From the NCBI GenBank assembly GCA_947564835.1, contig CANOET010000014.1, positions 1 to 32,347 of the forward strand: 32,347 nucleotides of DNA, read 5' to 3'. Source of the stretch: an uncultured Eubacterium sp. Its GTDB lineage: Bacteria > Bacillota > Clostridia > Lachnospirales > Lachnospiraceae. This document shows, in pieces, positions 7,845 through 15,922 of the stretch. The stretch's first letter is position 1, and every line of letters begins with the position of its first letter. Under the pieces are notes generated by a model. The model searched no databases and was not told the DNA's origin. It saw only the letters and a program-made list of their open reading frames with translations. Position numbers and translations under genes: made by a program.

Positions 7845-9116
7845 ATGCCAGGCAAAATCAGTGACAGCAAGGTAAGGTGTTCCTTCTGCGGCAAGCCGCA
7901 GGAGCAGGTGCGCAAGCTGATTGCCGGACCGAACGGGGCATATATCTGCGATGAATGCGTGGATATCTGTTCCGAGATTATCGAAGAGGAATTTGCGCGG
8001 GAAGAAGCGGAGATGGATATGGATATCGAAGCGGAAATCGAGACCCCGTTTGAAATTAACCTTCAGAAGCCGGAAAAGCTCAAAGCCTTTCTGGATGATT
8101 ATGTAATCGGTCAGGATGAAGCGAAAAAAGTGTTATCCGTTGCTGTTTACAACCATTACAAACGGATTCTTGCGGATACGCAGCTGGATGACGTGGAACT
8201 GCAAAAGAGCAACATTCTGATGCTGGGGCCGACAGGCTCCGGTAAAACACTGCTTGCACAGACGCTGGCAAGGGTCTTAAACGTGCCGTTCGCGATTGCA
8301 GATGCAACGACGCTGACAGAAGCCGGCTATGTTGGGGAGGATGTGGAAAATATTCTGCTGAAACTGATCCAGGCGGCAGAATACGATGTTGACCGTGCGC
8401 AGTATGGCATTATTTACATTGATGAAATTGATAAGATTACAAAAAAATCGGAGAATGTTTCCATTACAAGGGATGTATCCGGCGAAGGCGTGCAGCAGGC
8501 GCTGTTAAAAATACTGGAAGGGACGAATGCCTCTGTACCGCCGCAGGGCGGCAGAAAGCATCCGCAGCAGGAGTTAATCCAGATCGATACGACCAATATC
8601 CTGTTTCTTTGCGGCGGGGCTTTTGACGGCCTGGAAAAGATTATTGAGACGCGGATGGATAAAAAGTCGATTGGCTTTAATGCGGAGATTTCCGAGATTT
8701 CCAAACGCAGCGTCGGGGAAGCGTTGAAGCAGACGATGCCGCACGATCTGGTGAAATTCGGCCTGATCCCGGAGTTTGTCGGACGTGTGCCGGTCATGGT
8801 TTCACTGGATTCCCTGGATAAGGACGCTTTAAAACGGATTCTGACCGAGCCGAAAAATTCACTGATCAAACAGTACTGCAAGCTGTTTGAGCTGGACGGC
8901 ATTGAATTGGAATTTCATGAGGACGCCATTGAGGCGATTGCGGATAAATCACTCGAACGCAAGACCGGGGCGAGAGGGCTGCGCGCCATTATGGAAAGCA
9001 CGCTGATGGACCTGATGTACCGGATCCCGTCGGATGAGATGATCCGCAAATGTACGATTACGAAGGATGCGGTCGATAAGACCGGGGAGCCTTTGATCGA
9101 ATATAAAAGCGCTTAA
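7845..9116 (+). CDS. clpX: ClpX, AAA+ unfoldase subunit of ClpXP
   Basis: Encodes 423 aa. The N-terminal zinc-binding domain has Cys12, Cys15, Cys35 and Cys38. The AAA+ module follows: Walker A GPTGSGKT at 128-135, pore-loop GYVG at 161-164, Walker B YIDEID at 191-196, and RKH loop at 237-239. The ClpP-docking IGF tripeptide is at 276-278. Every hallmark is intact. Three in-frame starts exist (7812, 7842, 7845). The 7812 start would overlap clpP. 7845 is favoured because AGAGGGGTGA lies about 7 nt upstream of it, but 7842 is close behind. A terminator follows at 9186-9222. Confidence 0.96.
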   Translation: MPGKISDSKVRCSFCGKPQEQVRKLIAGPNGAYICDECVDICSEIIEEEFAREEAEMDMDIEAEIETPFEINLQKPEKLKAFLDDYVIGQDEAKKVLSVAVYNHYKRILADTQLDDVELQKSNILMLGPTGSGKTLLAQTLARVLNVPFAIADATTLTEAGYVGEDVENILLKLIQAAEYDVDRAQYGIIYIDEIDKITKKSENVSITRDVSGEGVQQALLKILEGTNASVPPQGGRKHPQQELIQIDTTNILFLCGGAFDGLEKIIETRMDKKSIGFNAEISEISKRSVGEALKQTMPHDLVKFGLIPEFVGRVPVMVSLDSLDKDALKRILTEPKNSLIKQYCKLFELDGIELEFHEDAIEAIADKSLERKTGARGLRAIMESTLMDLMYRIPSDEMIRKCTITKDAVDKTGEPLIEYKSA

Positions 9117-9185
9117 CTGGAAGATCCGTTGTGACAGATATTCTCACAGGCAGGAAAGATGCTGCCATAGGCGGCCGTATCGTGC

Positions 9186-9222
9186 AAAAGGAGAGGAGAA
9201 CCAGAACGGGTCTCCTTTTTTA
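9186..9222 (+). terminator. Terminator between clpX and lon
   Basis: AAAAGGAGA at 9186-9194 pairs with TCTCCTTTT at 9211-9219, with a T-rich continuation. It separates tig-clpP-clpX from lon. Confidence 0.7.
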
Positions 9223-9257
9223 TTTAAAGCAGATTTTAGTATGAAGGAGATCAGATT

Positions 9258-11582
9258 ATGTGTGAAATGATGAAAATCCTGCCGGCAGTCTCACTCCGCG
9301 GAATGGTCGTCCTTCCGGGTATGATTGTCCATTTCGATATCAGTAAGTCCTATTCCATCCGTGCGGTGGAAGAGGCGATGAAGGCGGAGGAAGAGATTTT
9401 TCTGGTAACATTGAAAAATAACAGGGCCGACCGGCCGCAGCAGGAAGATTTTTATGAGGTCGGTGTGATTGCAAAGATCAAGCAGCTGATTAAACTGCCG
9501 GACAATATTGTGCGTGTCTTGGTGGAAGGGATGGAGCGCGCGGGCCTGGAGGAAATTACAGACCAGACGGAATATTATCAGGTCCGGGTACGCCGCTATG
9601 ATGAGGAAGCAGTCGGGGAAGTCCTGCCGCAGGCGCTGGAAGCGATGCTGATGAGCATGAAGGATACGATTTACCAGTACTGCCAGCTGAATCCGCGCAC
9701 CGGACGGGATTTTTTAAAACAGGTGGAAGAATCCAGGCAGGTGGAGGCGGTGATTGACCTGGCTGCGAACAGCCTGCCGCTGTACTATGAATATAAGCAG
9801 AAGATTCTGTCAGCCGTGAATCTGACGCAGCGCTATGAAGTGTTTATGGGAATCCTGCTAAATGAACTGGAAGTGATCAATATCCGGAATGATTTCCAGA
9901 AAAAATTAAAAAGCGCGGTAGATAAGAACCAGCGGGAATATATCCTGCGCGAACAGCTGCACCTGATCCGCCAGGAGCTGGGCGAGACGAATACTGACAC
10001 AGATGTGGAAAAATTCCGGGCAAAAACGGAAAAGCTGCAGGCCGGTAAGGAAATTAAAGACAGATTATATGAAGAAATCAGCCGCTTCCAGAACCTGCCG
10101 GTCAGCTCTTCGGAAAGTGCTGTCGTGCGTGGCTATATCGAAACGCTGCTGGAGCTTCCGTGGGAAACAGGCTCCAAAGACAACAAAGATATTAAAAACG
10201 CGCAGCGCATCCTGGACGAAGACCATTATGGCCTGGAAAAAGTGAAGGAACGCGTATTGGAATTTCTCGCCGTGCGCAACTTAACGAGCAAAGGCGACAG
10301 CCCGATCATCTGCCTGGTCGGCCCTCCGGGGACCGGCAAGACAAGCATCGCCCGGTCCGTTGCCAGCGCGCTGGATAAAAAATACGTCCGGATCTGCTTA
10401 GGCGGCGTGCGGGACGAAGCGGAAATCCGCGGCCACAGAAAGACATACGTAGGAGCGATGCCGGGACGTATTATCACCGGCCTGAAAACAGCCGGGGTCA
10501 ACAACCCCCTGATGCTTCTGGACGAAATCGATAAGCTGGGCAGCGATTTTAAAGGGGATCCGGCCTCCGCATTGCTGGAGGTATTAGATAGTGAGCAAAA
10601 CAGCCGTTTTTGCGACCATTATGTAGAAGTTCCGGTTGACCTGTCTGAAGTGCTGTTTATTGCGACAGCAAACGATGCGGCAGGCATCCCGCGCCCGCTT
10701 TTAGACCGTATGGAGCTGATTGAAGTATCCAGTTATACGGAAAATGAAAAGCTGCATATCGCAAAAGAACATCTGGTAGCCAAGCAGATGCAGAAAAACG
10801 GGCTGCAAAAACACCAGCTGTCCATCAGCGACAAAGCGCTGGCCCGGATGATCAGCGGCTACACAAAAGAAGCAGGCGTCCGCAGCCTGGAGCGGAAGAT
10901 CGGCGCCGTCTGCCGCAAAGCAGCCAGGGTCATTTATGAAAAGGAACAAGAAAGCGTGCGGGTTACAGGCAGCAACCTGGAAAAATATCTGGGCATTGTC
11001 CGGTATATGCCCGAATCCATCCATGAAAAGGACGATATCGGCATTGTCCGCGGGCTGGCATGGACCAGCGTCGGCGGCGTAACGCTTGAAGTAGAGGTCA
11101 ACTGCATGCCGGGAAAAGGCGAGATGAAATTAACCGGAAAGCTGGGCGATGTCATGAAAGAATCCGCCATGGCGGCTTTAAGCTGTGTGCGGGCCTTAAG
11201 CGAAGCATACGGGATCAGGCATGATTACTTTGCCAAGCATGACTTTCATATCCACATCCCGGAAGGGGCCACGCCGAAAGACGGGCCGTCCGCAGGGATT
11301 ACGATGGCAGTTGCGCTGCTGTCCGCGGTAACCGGCATCCGCGTACGCGCCAATGTCGCGATGACCGGCGAGATCACACTGCGCGGCAGAGTCCTTCCGA
11401 TCGGCGGGCTGAAAGAAAAGCTGCTGGCTGCAAAAAACGCGGGGATCAAAACCGTATGCATCCCGAAGAAAAATGAAAAAGACCTTTCCGAGATTGACGC
11501 GGAAATCACAAAAGGCATGAAAATCGTCCTGGCAGAACAGATTCAGCAAGTATTAGACGCAGCGTTTGTGAAATCAAAATAA
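9258..11582 (+). CDS. lon: ATP-dependent Lon protease (LonA type)
   Basis: Encodes 774 aa, standard LonA length. The N-terminal substrate-binding domain begins with LPAVSLRGMVVLPGM. A coiled helical linker spans about 190-300. The AAA+ module has Walker A GPPGTGKT at 355-362 and Walker B LLDEID at 420-425. The C-terminal protease has catalytic Ser678 (PKDGPSAG) and Lys721 (GGLKEK), the Ser-Lys dyad 43 residues apart as in E. coli Lon. It degrades misfolded and regulatory proteins. AAGGAG sits 8 nt before the ATG. Only 60 bp separate it from engB with no obvious terminator, so lon-engB-znu may be one transcript. Confidence 0.97.
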   Translation: MCEMMKILPAVSLRGMVVLPGMIVHFDISKSYSIRAVEEAMKAEEEIFLVTLKNNRADRPQQEDFYEVGVIAKIKQLIKLPDNIVRVLVEGMERAGLEEITDQTEYYQVRVRRYDEEAVGEVLPQALEAMLMSMKDTIYQYCQLNPRTGRDFLKQVEESRQVEAVIDLAANSLPLYYEYKQKILSAVNLTQRYEVFMGILLNELEVINIRNDFQKKLKSAVDKNQREYILREQLHLIRQELGETNTDTDVEKFRAKTEKLQAGKEIKDRLYEEISRFQNLPVSSSESAVVRGYIETLLELPWETGSKDNKDIKNAQRILDEDHYGLEKVKERVLEFLAVRNLTSKGDSPIICLVGPPGTGKTSIARSVASALDKKYVRICLGGVRDEAEIRGHRKTYVGAMPGRIITGLKTAGVNNPLMLLDEIDKLGSDFKGDPASALLEVLDSEQNSRFCDHYVEVPVDLSEVLFIATANDAAGIPRPLLDRMELIEVSSYTENEKLHIAKEHLVAKQMQKNGLQKHQLSISDKALARMISGYTKEAGVRSLERKIGAVCRKAARVIYEKEQESVRVTGSNLEKYLGIVRYMPESIHEKDDIGIVRGLAWTSVGGVTLEVEVNCMPGKGEMKLTGKLGDVMKESAMAALSCVRALSEAYGIRHDYFAKHDFHIHIPEGATPKDGPSAGITMAVALLSAVTGIRVRANVAMTGEITLRGRVLPIGGLKEKLLAAKNAGIKTVCIPKKNEKDLSEIDAEITKGMKIVLAEQIQQVLDAAFVKSK

Positions 11583-11642
11583 GATTTCAGGATCTGAAAT
11601 ACATCTGACTTTTGCCAGACCTTGACAGAGAGGGGAACCCGT

Positions 11643-12263
11643 ATGACCATCAAAAGCGTAGAACTGGAAACCGTGTGCGGCGTTACAAGCAGGCTGCCGG
11701 AGCATCTCCTGCCGGAAATCGCGTTTGCCGGAAAATCAAACGTAGGCAAATCATCCCTGATCAACACGCTCGTCAACCGCAAAGCCCTGGCACGCACATC
11801 CTCACAGCCCGGAAAAACACAGACCATTAATTTTTACAATATCAACCAGGCAATGTATCTGGTTGACCTTCCGGGCTATGGCTATGCAAAAGTACCAGAC
11901 AGCGAGCGGGAAAAATGGGGCAGAATGATCGAACGCTACCTGCATCAGTCCAGGCAGCTGAAAGCGGTCTTTCTGCTTGTAGACATCCGCCACAAACCAT
12001 CCGGCAATGATAAGACCATGTACGACTGGATGGTTTACCAGGGATTTCATCCAATCATAATCGCAACCAAGCTCGATAAGCTGAAAAAAAGCCAGGTTGC
12101 AAAAAGCATCAAAGAAGTAAAAAGCGGCCTGGACTTAAAAGAAAGCGATATCCTGATCCCATTCTCCGCAGAAACCAGACAAGGCAGGGAAGAAATCTGG
12201 CAGCTGATGGATGAACTGGCCGGATGGACGGAGCCGGAAAAAACGCAGAAAGGGAATGCATGA
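11643..12263 (+). CDS. engB: Ribosome biogenesis GTP-binding protein EngB/YsxC
   Basis: Encodes 206 aa. The TRAFAC GTPase motifs are in order: G1 GKSNVGKS at 30-37, the switch-I Thr region (SQPGKTQT), G3 DLPG at 75-78 followed by the YGYAKV hallmark, G4 TKLD, and a G5-like FSAET. EngB is needed for late 50S subunit assembly. A TTG at 11622 is also in frame, but AGAGGGG is correctly spaced only for the ATG at 11643. Lon followed by engB is the conserved Firmicutes order. The stop codon overlaps the next start (ATGA), so translation of the zinc-transport gene is probably coupled to it. Confidence 0.95.
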   Translation: MTIKSVELETVCGVTSRLPEHLLPEIAFAGKSNVGKSSLINTLVNRKALARTSSQPGKTQTINFYNINQAMYLVDLPGYGYAKVPDSEREKWGRMIERYLHQSRQLKAVFLLVDIRHKPSGNDKTMYDWMVYQGFHPIIIATKLDKLKKSQVAKSIKEVKSGLDLKESDILIPFSAETRQGREEIWQLMDELAGWTEPEKTQKGNA

Positions 12264-13234
12264 AACAGAAGTATATGTTTGCAGCAGCGCTGCTTTTGAT
12301 CCTGTCACTTGCAAGCATCGGCCTGACAGAAGCCTATACACGCTATACGTCAGATCATACCAAAAAGCCAGGTTACGGAAACGGGCAGGCAGTCTCTGAA
12401 AACACAGCGGCTGATTTGCAGGCAGAGCATCCGTTTCAGATCGTGACTTCTTTTTATCCGATTTATATTGCTGCTAAAAATATCGTCGGAGACTGCGAAG
12501 GCGTCACCCTGCAGAACCTAAGCGAACCGCAGACCGGCTGCATGCACGACTACCAGCTCACGACTGGGGATATGCGCAGCCTTTCTGCCGCAGACGCGTT
12601 TATGATCAATGGCGGAGGCATGGAAAGCTTTCTGCCGGACGTAGCGGACCAGTATCCGGACCTGGCCGTGATAGACGCCAGCGCAAAGACGGTGCTCCTG
12701 GAAGAGAACGCCCATGTATGGATGAGCATTGCCAGCCATATGACACAGGTAGCGACGATGGCAGACAGCCTTGCCGCACTGGATCCTGCCCATGCAGACA
12801 TCTATCAGGACAACGCCGCGGCATACTTAAAAAAGCTGGAAACACTAAGGCGCAGGCAGCAGAAGACGGCGGACGCATACCAGGCACGCAGCATCCTGAT
12901 TTTCCACGAAGCATTTGCCTACATCGCCAAAGACTACGGACTGGCTGTATCCGGCGGCATAGATCTCGACGAAGAACGCCAGGTCAGCGCCGGAGAGGTT
13001 GCGGATCTCTTAACACAGATCCGGGAAGAAGGGGCTGATGTAATACTCGCAGAAGAACTGTATGGCAGACGGATGTGCGAGGCTGTGCAGAAAGAAGCGG
13101 ACGTGCAGGTCATTTATCTGGATACATGCGTACGCGGAGACGGACAGGCTGACAGTTATCTGCGGGCAATGGAAAGAAATCTGGAACAGATGGAAAAACT
13201 CCGGCATCCGCACAGCCAGCAGGCAGATCCATAG
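12260..13234 (+). CDS. znuA: Zinc-type ABC transporter substrate-binding protein (ZnuA/TroA family)
   Basis: Encodes 324 aa. The N-terminal hydrophobic segment (about residues 5-25) acts as signal or anchor. It lacks a lipobox cysteine, which is unusual for a Gram-positive binding protein. The cluster A-1 metal-site positions are His96 (MHDYQLT), His152 (NAHVWMS) and His216 (FHEAFAYIAKDYGL), with Glu265/Glu266 (AEELYG) as the fourth-ligand candidate. Three histidines suggest zinc rather than manganese. No His-rich loop is present. The start at 12260 overlaps the engB stop by 4 bp. A longer reading from 12224 has no ribosome site. ATPase and permease genes follow. Confidence 0.9.
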   Translation: MKQKYMFAAALLLILSLASIGLTEAYTRYTSDHTKKPGYGNGQAVSENTAADLQAEHPFQIVTSFYPIYIAAKNIVGDCEGVTLQNLSEPQTGCMHDYQLTTGDMRSLSAADAFMINGGGMESFLPDVADQYPDLAVIDASAKTVLLEENAHVWMSIASHMTQVATMADSLAALDPAHADIYQDNAAAYLKKLETLRRRQQKTADAYQARSILIFHEAFAYIAKDYGLAVSGGIDLDEERQVSAGEVADLLTQIREEGADVILAEELYGRRMCEAVQKEADVQVIYLDTCVRGDGQADSYLRAMERNLEQMEKLRHPHSQQADP

Positions 13235-13268
13235 GACTGCAAACGAAAAAACAGGAGCGAAATGCATC

Positions 13269-14033
13269 ATGCGAAAAATCATCAAACCATGCGGCCTCCA
13301 CTGCATCAAAATCAACCACTTAAGCGTCACCATCGGCGCCCAGGAGATACTTTCCGATATCAACCTCCATATCCATTGCGGCACACTCAACGCTGTCATC
13401 GGGAAAAACGGCGCCGGGAAATCCACCCTGGTGCGGGCCATGCTGGGAGATCTGCCCTACACAGGCAGCATCGCATTTAAAGACCGCGAAGACGGCAGGC
13501 TGCAGACATTAAAAATCGGATATGTCCCGCAGAATATAAACATTGAAAAACACACGCCTGTCAGCGTCTATGATCTGATAGCCAGCTATCAGTCCCGTTT
13601 TCCGGTATTTTTAAAAAAGCGGAAAAAGCTGTATACGGAAATCAAAGAAAGCCTGAAGGTATTTGGAGCGGATGGCCTGATTGACAAACAGGTATGCAGC
13701 CTTTCCGGCGGCGAACTGCAGCGGGTGCTGCTGTCACTGGCCGTGCTGGATGAGCCGAATCTGCTGCTGCTGGACGAACCGGTATCAGGGATCGACCAGA
13801 ATGGAATGGAACTGTTTTACGAAATGATGGACGAGCTGAAGCGGAATTTCGACCTGGCGGTTATTCTGATCTCACATGACCTGGATTATGTGGCCAGATA
13901 TGCGGACTGGGTTGTGCTGCTGGATAAAACGGTGTTAAAGCAGGGGACTGTCAGGGAAGTATACCAAAGCGGGGAATTTCGGCAGGTATTTGGAGGGGCG
14001 GCTGGGCATGATTTATTGGATGGCGTTACATGA
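13269..14033 (+). CDS. znuC: Zinc-type ABC transporter ATP-binding protein
   Basis: Encodes 254 aa. All ABC ATPase motifs are present: Walker A GKNGAGKS at 45-52, Q-loop Gln88 (YVPQN), signature LSGGE at 145-149, Walker B LLLLDEP at 165-171, D-loop and H-loop His203 (ISHDLDYV). It powers uptake of metal delivered by the upstream binding protein. AGGAG at 13252-13256 is spaced for the ATG at 13269. The open frame continues upstream inside znuA but without a ribosome site. Its stop overlaps a possible permease start at 14030 (ATGA), although a better start for that gene exists at 14072. Confidence 0.92.
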   Translation: MRKIIKPCGLHCIKINHLSVTIGAQEILSDINLHIHCGTLNAVIGKNGAGKSTLVRAMLGDLPYTGSIAFKDREDGRLQTLKIGYVPQNINIEKHTPVSVYDLIASYQSRFPVFLKKRKKLYTEIKESLKVFGADGLIDKQVCSLSGGELQRVLLSLAVLDEPNLLLLDEPVSGIDQNGMELFYEMMDELKRNFDLAVILISHDLDYVARYADWVVLLDKTVLKQGTVREVYQSGEFRQVFGGAAGHDLLDGVT

Positions 14034-14071
14034 TATTGGCTGTGCAGATGCTAATTATAAGGAGGTACCCT

Positions 14072-14887
14072 ATGACCAGATTTTTTACAGAATGGCTGCA
14101 ATACGGTTTTATGAGGCATGCCTTAGCAGCAATCCTGATTATTACCCCGCTGTTCGGAATCTTAGGTACGATGATCGTAGAACGCAAAATGGCCTTTTTT
14201 TCAGATGCGCTCGGGCATTCCGCACTCACCGGCATTGCCGTAGGTATTGTGCTTGGGATCAGGGATACGAATCTTTCGATGCTGCTGTTTGCCGTTGTAT
14301 TTGCGTTATTGTTAAATAAACTGGGCAGTGCGGGGCTGGCGGCGAATGATACGGTCATTTCGGTATTTTCCAGCTGCAGCATCGCCGTGGGTCTGGCTGT
14401 ACTGTCCAAAGGGGGAAATTTCAGCCAGTATTCCAGCCTGCTGGTCGGGGATATTTTAAGTATCTCGCGCAGGGAGATTTTATACCTGGCGGTTATTTTT
14501 GCGGTTACGGTATGCTTCTGGGCCGTTTGCTTCAACCGTCTGCAGGCGGCCAGCATCCACCGTACGCTGGCAAAAAGCAGGCGTATTCCGGTGCGGCTGA
14601 TGGAAAATCTGTTTGCGGTGCTGACGGCTTTGATTGTGATGGTGTCGATCAAATGGGTCGGTATTCTGCTGATCAATGCGCTGCTAATTTTGCCTGCGGC
14701 TTCCGGCAGGAACTTGTCGCAGAATCTTAGGGAGTATCATTTTTTCTCTATCCTGTTTTCCATGTTTTCCGGAATTTTCGGGCTGATTGTATCTTATTTT
14801 ACAAATGTGGCGACCGGGCCGGTCATTGTGATCTTTGCTTCGGTAATTTATTTCAGTACTTATTACTATGGCAGCAGAATCCAATAG
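14072..14887 (+). CDS. znuB: Zinc-type ABC transporter permease (ABC-3 family)
   Basis: Encodes 271 aa, strongly hydrophobic, with seven or eight predicted membrane segments. Family features are the N-terminal WLQYGFMRHALAA segment, the DALGHSALTGIAVG loop, and the conserved KWVGILLINALLILPAA stretch, all typical of ZnuB/MntB-type permeases. AAGGAGG at 14059-14065 supports the ATG at 14072. An earlier in-frame ATG at 14030 overlaps the znuC stop but has no such site. It completes the A-C-B transporter. No zinc-responsive Fur-family regulator gene or clear Zur box was seen nearby. Confidence 0.92.
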   Translation: MTRFFTEWLQYGFMRHALAAILIITPLFGILGTMIVERKMAFFSDALGHSALTGIAVGIVLGIRDTNLSMLLFAVVFALLLNKLGSAGLAANDTVISVFSSCSIAVGLAVLSKGGNFSQYSSLLVGDILSISRREILYLAVIFAVTVCFWAVCFNRLQAASIHRTLAKSRRIPVRLMENLFAVLTALIVMVSIKWVGILLINALLILPAASGRNLSQNLREYHFFSILFSMFSGIFGLIVSYFTNVATGPVIVIFASVIYFSTYYYGSRIQ

Positions 14888-14913
14888 ACAAGCGGGAACA
14901 AGTGGTGTATACT
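14885..14913 (+). promoter_or_regulatory. Sigma-A type promoter for mecA
   Basis: TAGACA at 14885-14890 and TATACT at 14908-14913 are separated by exactly 17 bp. The -35 overlaps the last codon of znuB, so mecA can be expressed apart from the transporter operon. Confidence 0.65.
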
Positions 14914-14966
14914 ATATAAGAGAACATGTCATTAACAGAGAATGCGATAAAACAGGGTGGGAGAAA

Positions 14967-15644
14967 ATGAGATTTAAGAGGATTAATATGGACACGGTGC
15001 GCTGCATCATATCGGAAACGGAATTGATGGAAAACGGCCTGCAGATGGATGATTTTTTACAAAATGACGGTAAGACAGAGGACTTTTTACGTAAAATCGT
15101 ATCGATGGCAGAAGAAGAAGTCGGATTTAAAGTACAGGGAGGCCCGTTATCCGTGCAGGTCGCAGTGCTGCCGGAACACTCGCTGGCGCTGACGTTTTCT
15201 GAACGGCCGGACAATAATATTCTGAATATTTTGCAAAATCTGAAATCAGCGGTCGACAGCCTGTCCGGGATGGGAAACAGAATGGAGGATGAAAACGGCG
15301 GCCGCGATGCGGGGGAAGAGGATACGCTTGTAGAAGGTTGCGATAAGCGGCTGTACATACTGGAATTTCCAACTATGGACCGGATTATTACTTATGCGAA
15401 GTCGATTGTACTGGAGGAGCCGGTCGTCAGCAGTGTATTCCGTGTGCAGGAGCACGGTGCGTCCAATTATTATCTGCTGATTGAACGCAACGGTCTGGGG
15501 GATAAGGAAATCTGCAGGGTGATCAGCGCTTCGGTGGAATTTATGAAAAACGCTTCGTCAGATCTGCATAAGGCAGCTTATCTGGCAGAGCATGGGACGT
15601 GTGTGCTGCAAAAGGATGCATTGGAAATTTTGCAGAAGCTGTAG
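14967..15644 (+). CDS. mecA: MecA-type adaptor protein for the Clp protease
   Basis: Encodes 225 aa. The N-terminal domain (1-55) has the MecA pattern MRFKRINMDTVRCIIS and then GLQMDDFL. The middle is an acidic linker (about 110-135). The C-terminal ClpC-binding domain has RLYILEFPTMDRIITYAKSI and a LAEHGTCV ending. In Bacillus MecA delivers substrates such as ComK to ClpCP and promotes ClpC oligomerisation. GGGAG precedes the ATG at 14967. The frame is open upstream but unsupported. It has its own promoter. The final codons appear to be the first unit of a degenerate 30-bp repeat that continues past the stop. Confidence 0.85.
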   Translation: MRFKRINMDTVRCIISETELMENGLQMDDFLQNDGKTEDFLRKIVSMAEEEVGFKVQGGPLSVQVAVLPEHSLALTFSERPDNNILNILQNLKSAVDSLSGMGNRMEDENGGRDAGEEDTLVEGCDKRLYILEFPTMDRIITYAKSIVLEEPVVSSVFRVQEHGASNYYLLIERNGLGDKEICRVISASVEFMKNASSDLHKAAYLAEHGTCVLQKDALEILQKL

Positions 15645-15766
15645 AAAATGTATGGAATTATTAAAAATGCGGAAAGATGCAATGGAAATTTACTGAATCT
15701 GGAAAAGTATACTTGAGATTTTACAAAAACTGGAAAGGCATACTTGGATTTTACAGAACGTCAGTT
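15614..15766 (+). repeat. Degenerate ~30-bp tandem repeats starting in the last codons of mecA
   Basis: Related units begin near 15615, 15647, 15677, 15707 and 15738. Each has the pattern ATGYAWNTGGA, then AATTT- or ATTTTAC-like sequence, then a CTGGA- or GCTGTAGA-like end. The first unit encodes the MecA C-terminus; the other four are non-coding. The pattern suggests serial duplication of the gene end followed by drift. Confidence 0.5.
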
Positions 15767-15784
15767 AAATATAGATGTTAGATC

Positions 15785-15818
15785 AAGCGGAGGATGAAAT
15801 GTTCTCCGCTTTCTTTTT
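15785..15818 (+). terminator. Rho-independent terminator after mecA
   Basis: AAGCGGAG at 15785-15792 pairs with CTCCGCTT at 15804-15811, followed by TCTTTTT. Confidence 0.85.
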
Positions 15819-15867
15819 GGAATGTTTTCCTTGTATTTTGCGGATGCAGCCGCCTGTCAGGCTGCCG

Positions 15868-15900
15868 GTCACATATCAGGCTTGCGGGCCATATATTATA
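15868..15900 (+). promoter_or_regulatory. Possible sporulation-type (sigma-E/K-like) promoter before the S8 protease
   Basis: GTCACATAT at 15868-15876 and CATATATTATA at 15890-15900, 13 bp apart, resemble mother-cell promoter elements. The match is weak and rests on the Csp-like identity of the downstream gene. Confidence 0.3.
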
Positions 15901-15922
15901 AAAACGTTTGCAGGGGGCAGTT

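Noticed and set aside
9117-9185. Possible CIRCE or CtsR operator near the clpX-lon junction
   Set aside because: No inverted repeat matching CIRCE and no CtsR-type heptad repeat was found.
12135-12341. Cysteine-rich minus-strand open frame near the engB-znuA junction
   Set aside because: It is antisense to two solid genes with coupled starts.
13062-13268. Long N-terminal extension of the znuC frame
   Set aside because: It overlaps znuA in another frame and has no ribosome site; the ABC domain begins right after 13269.
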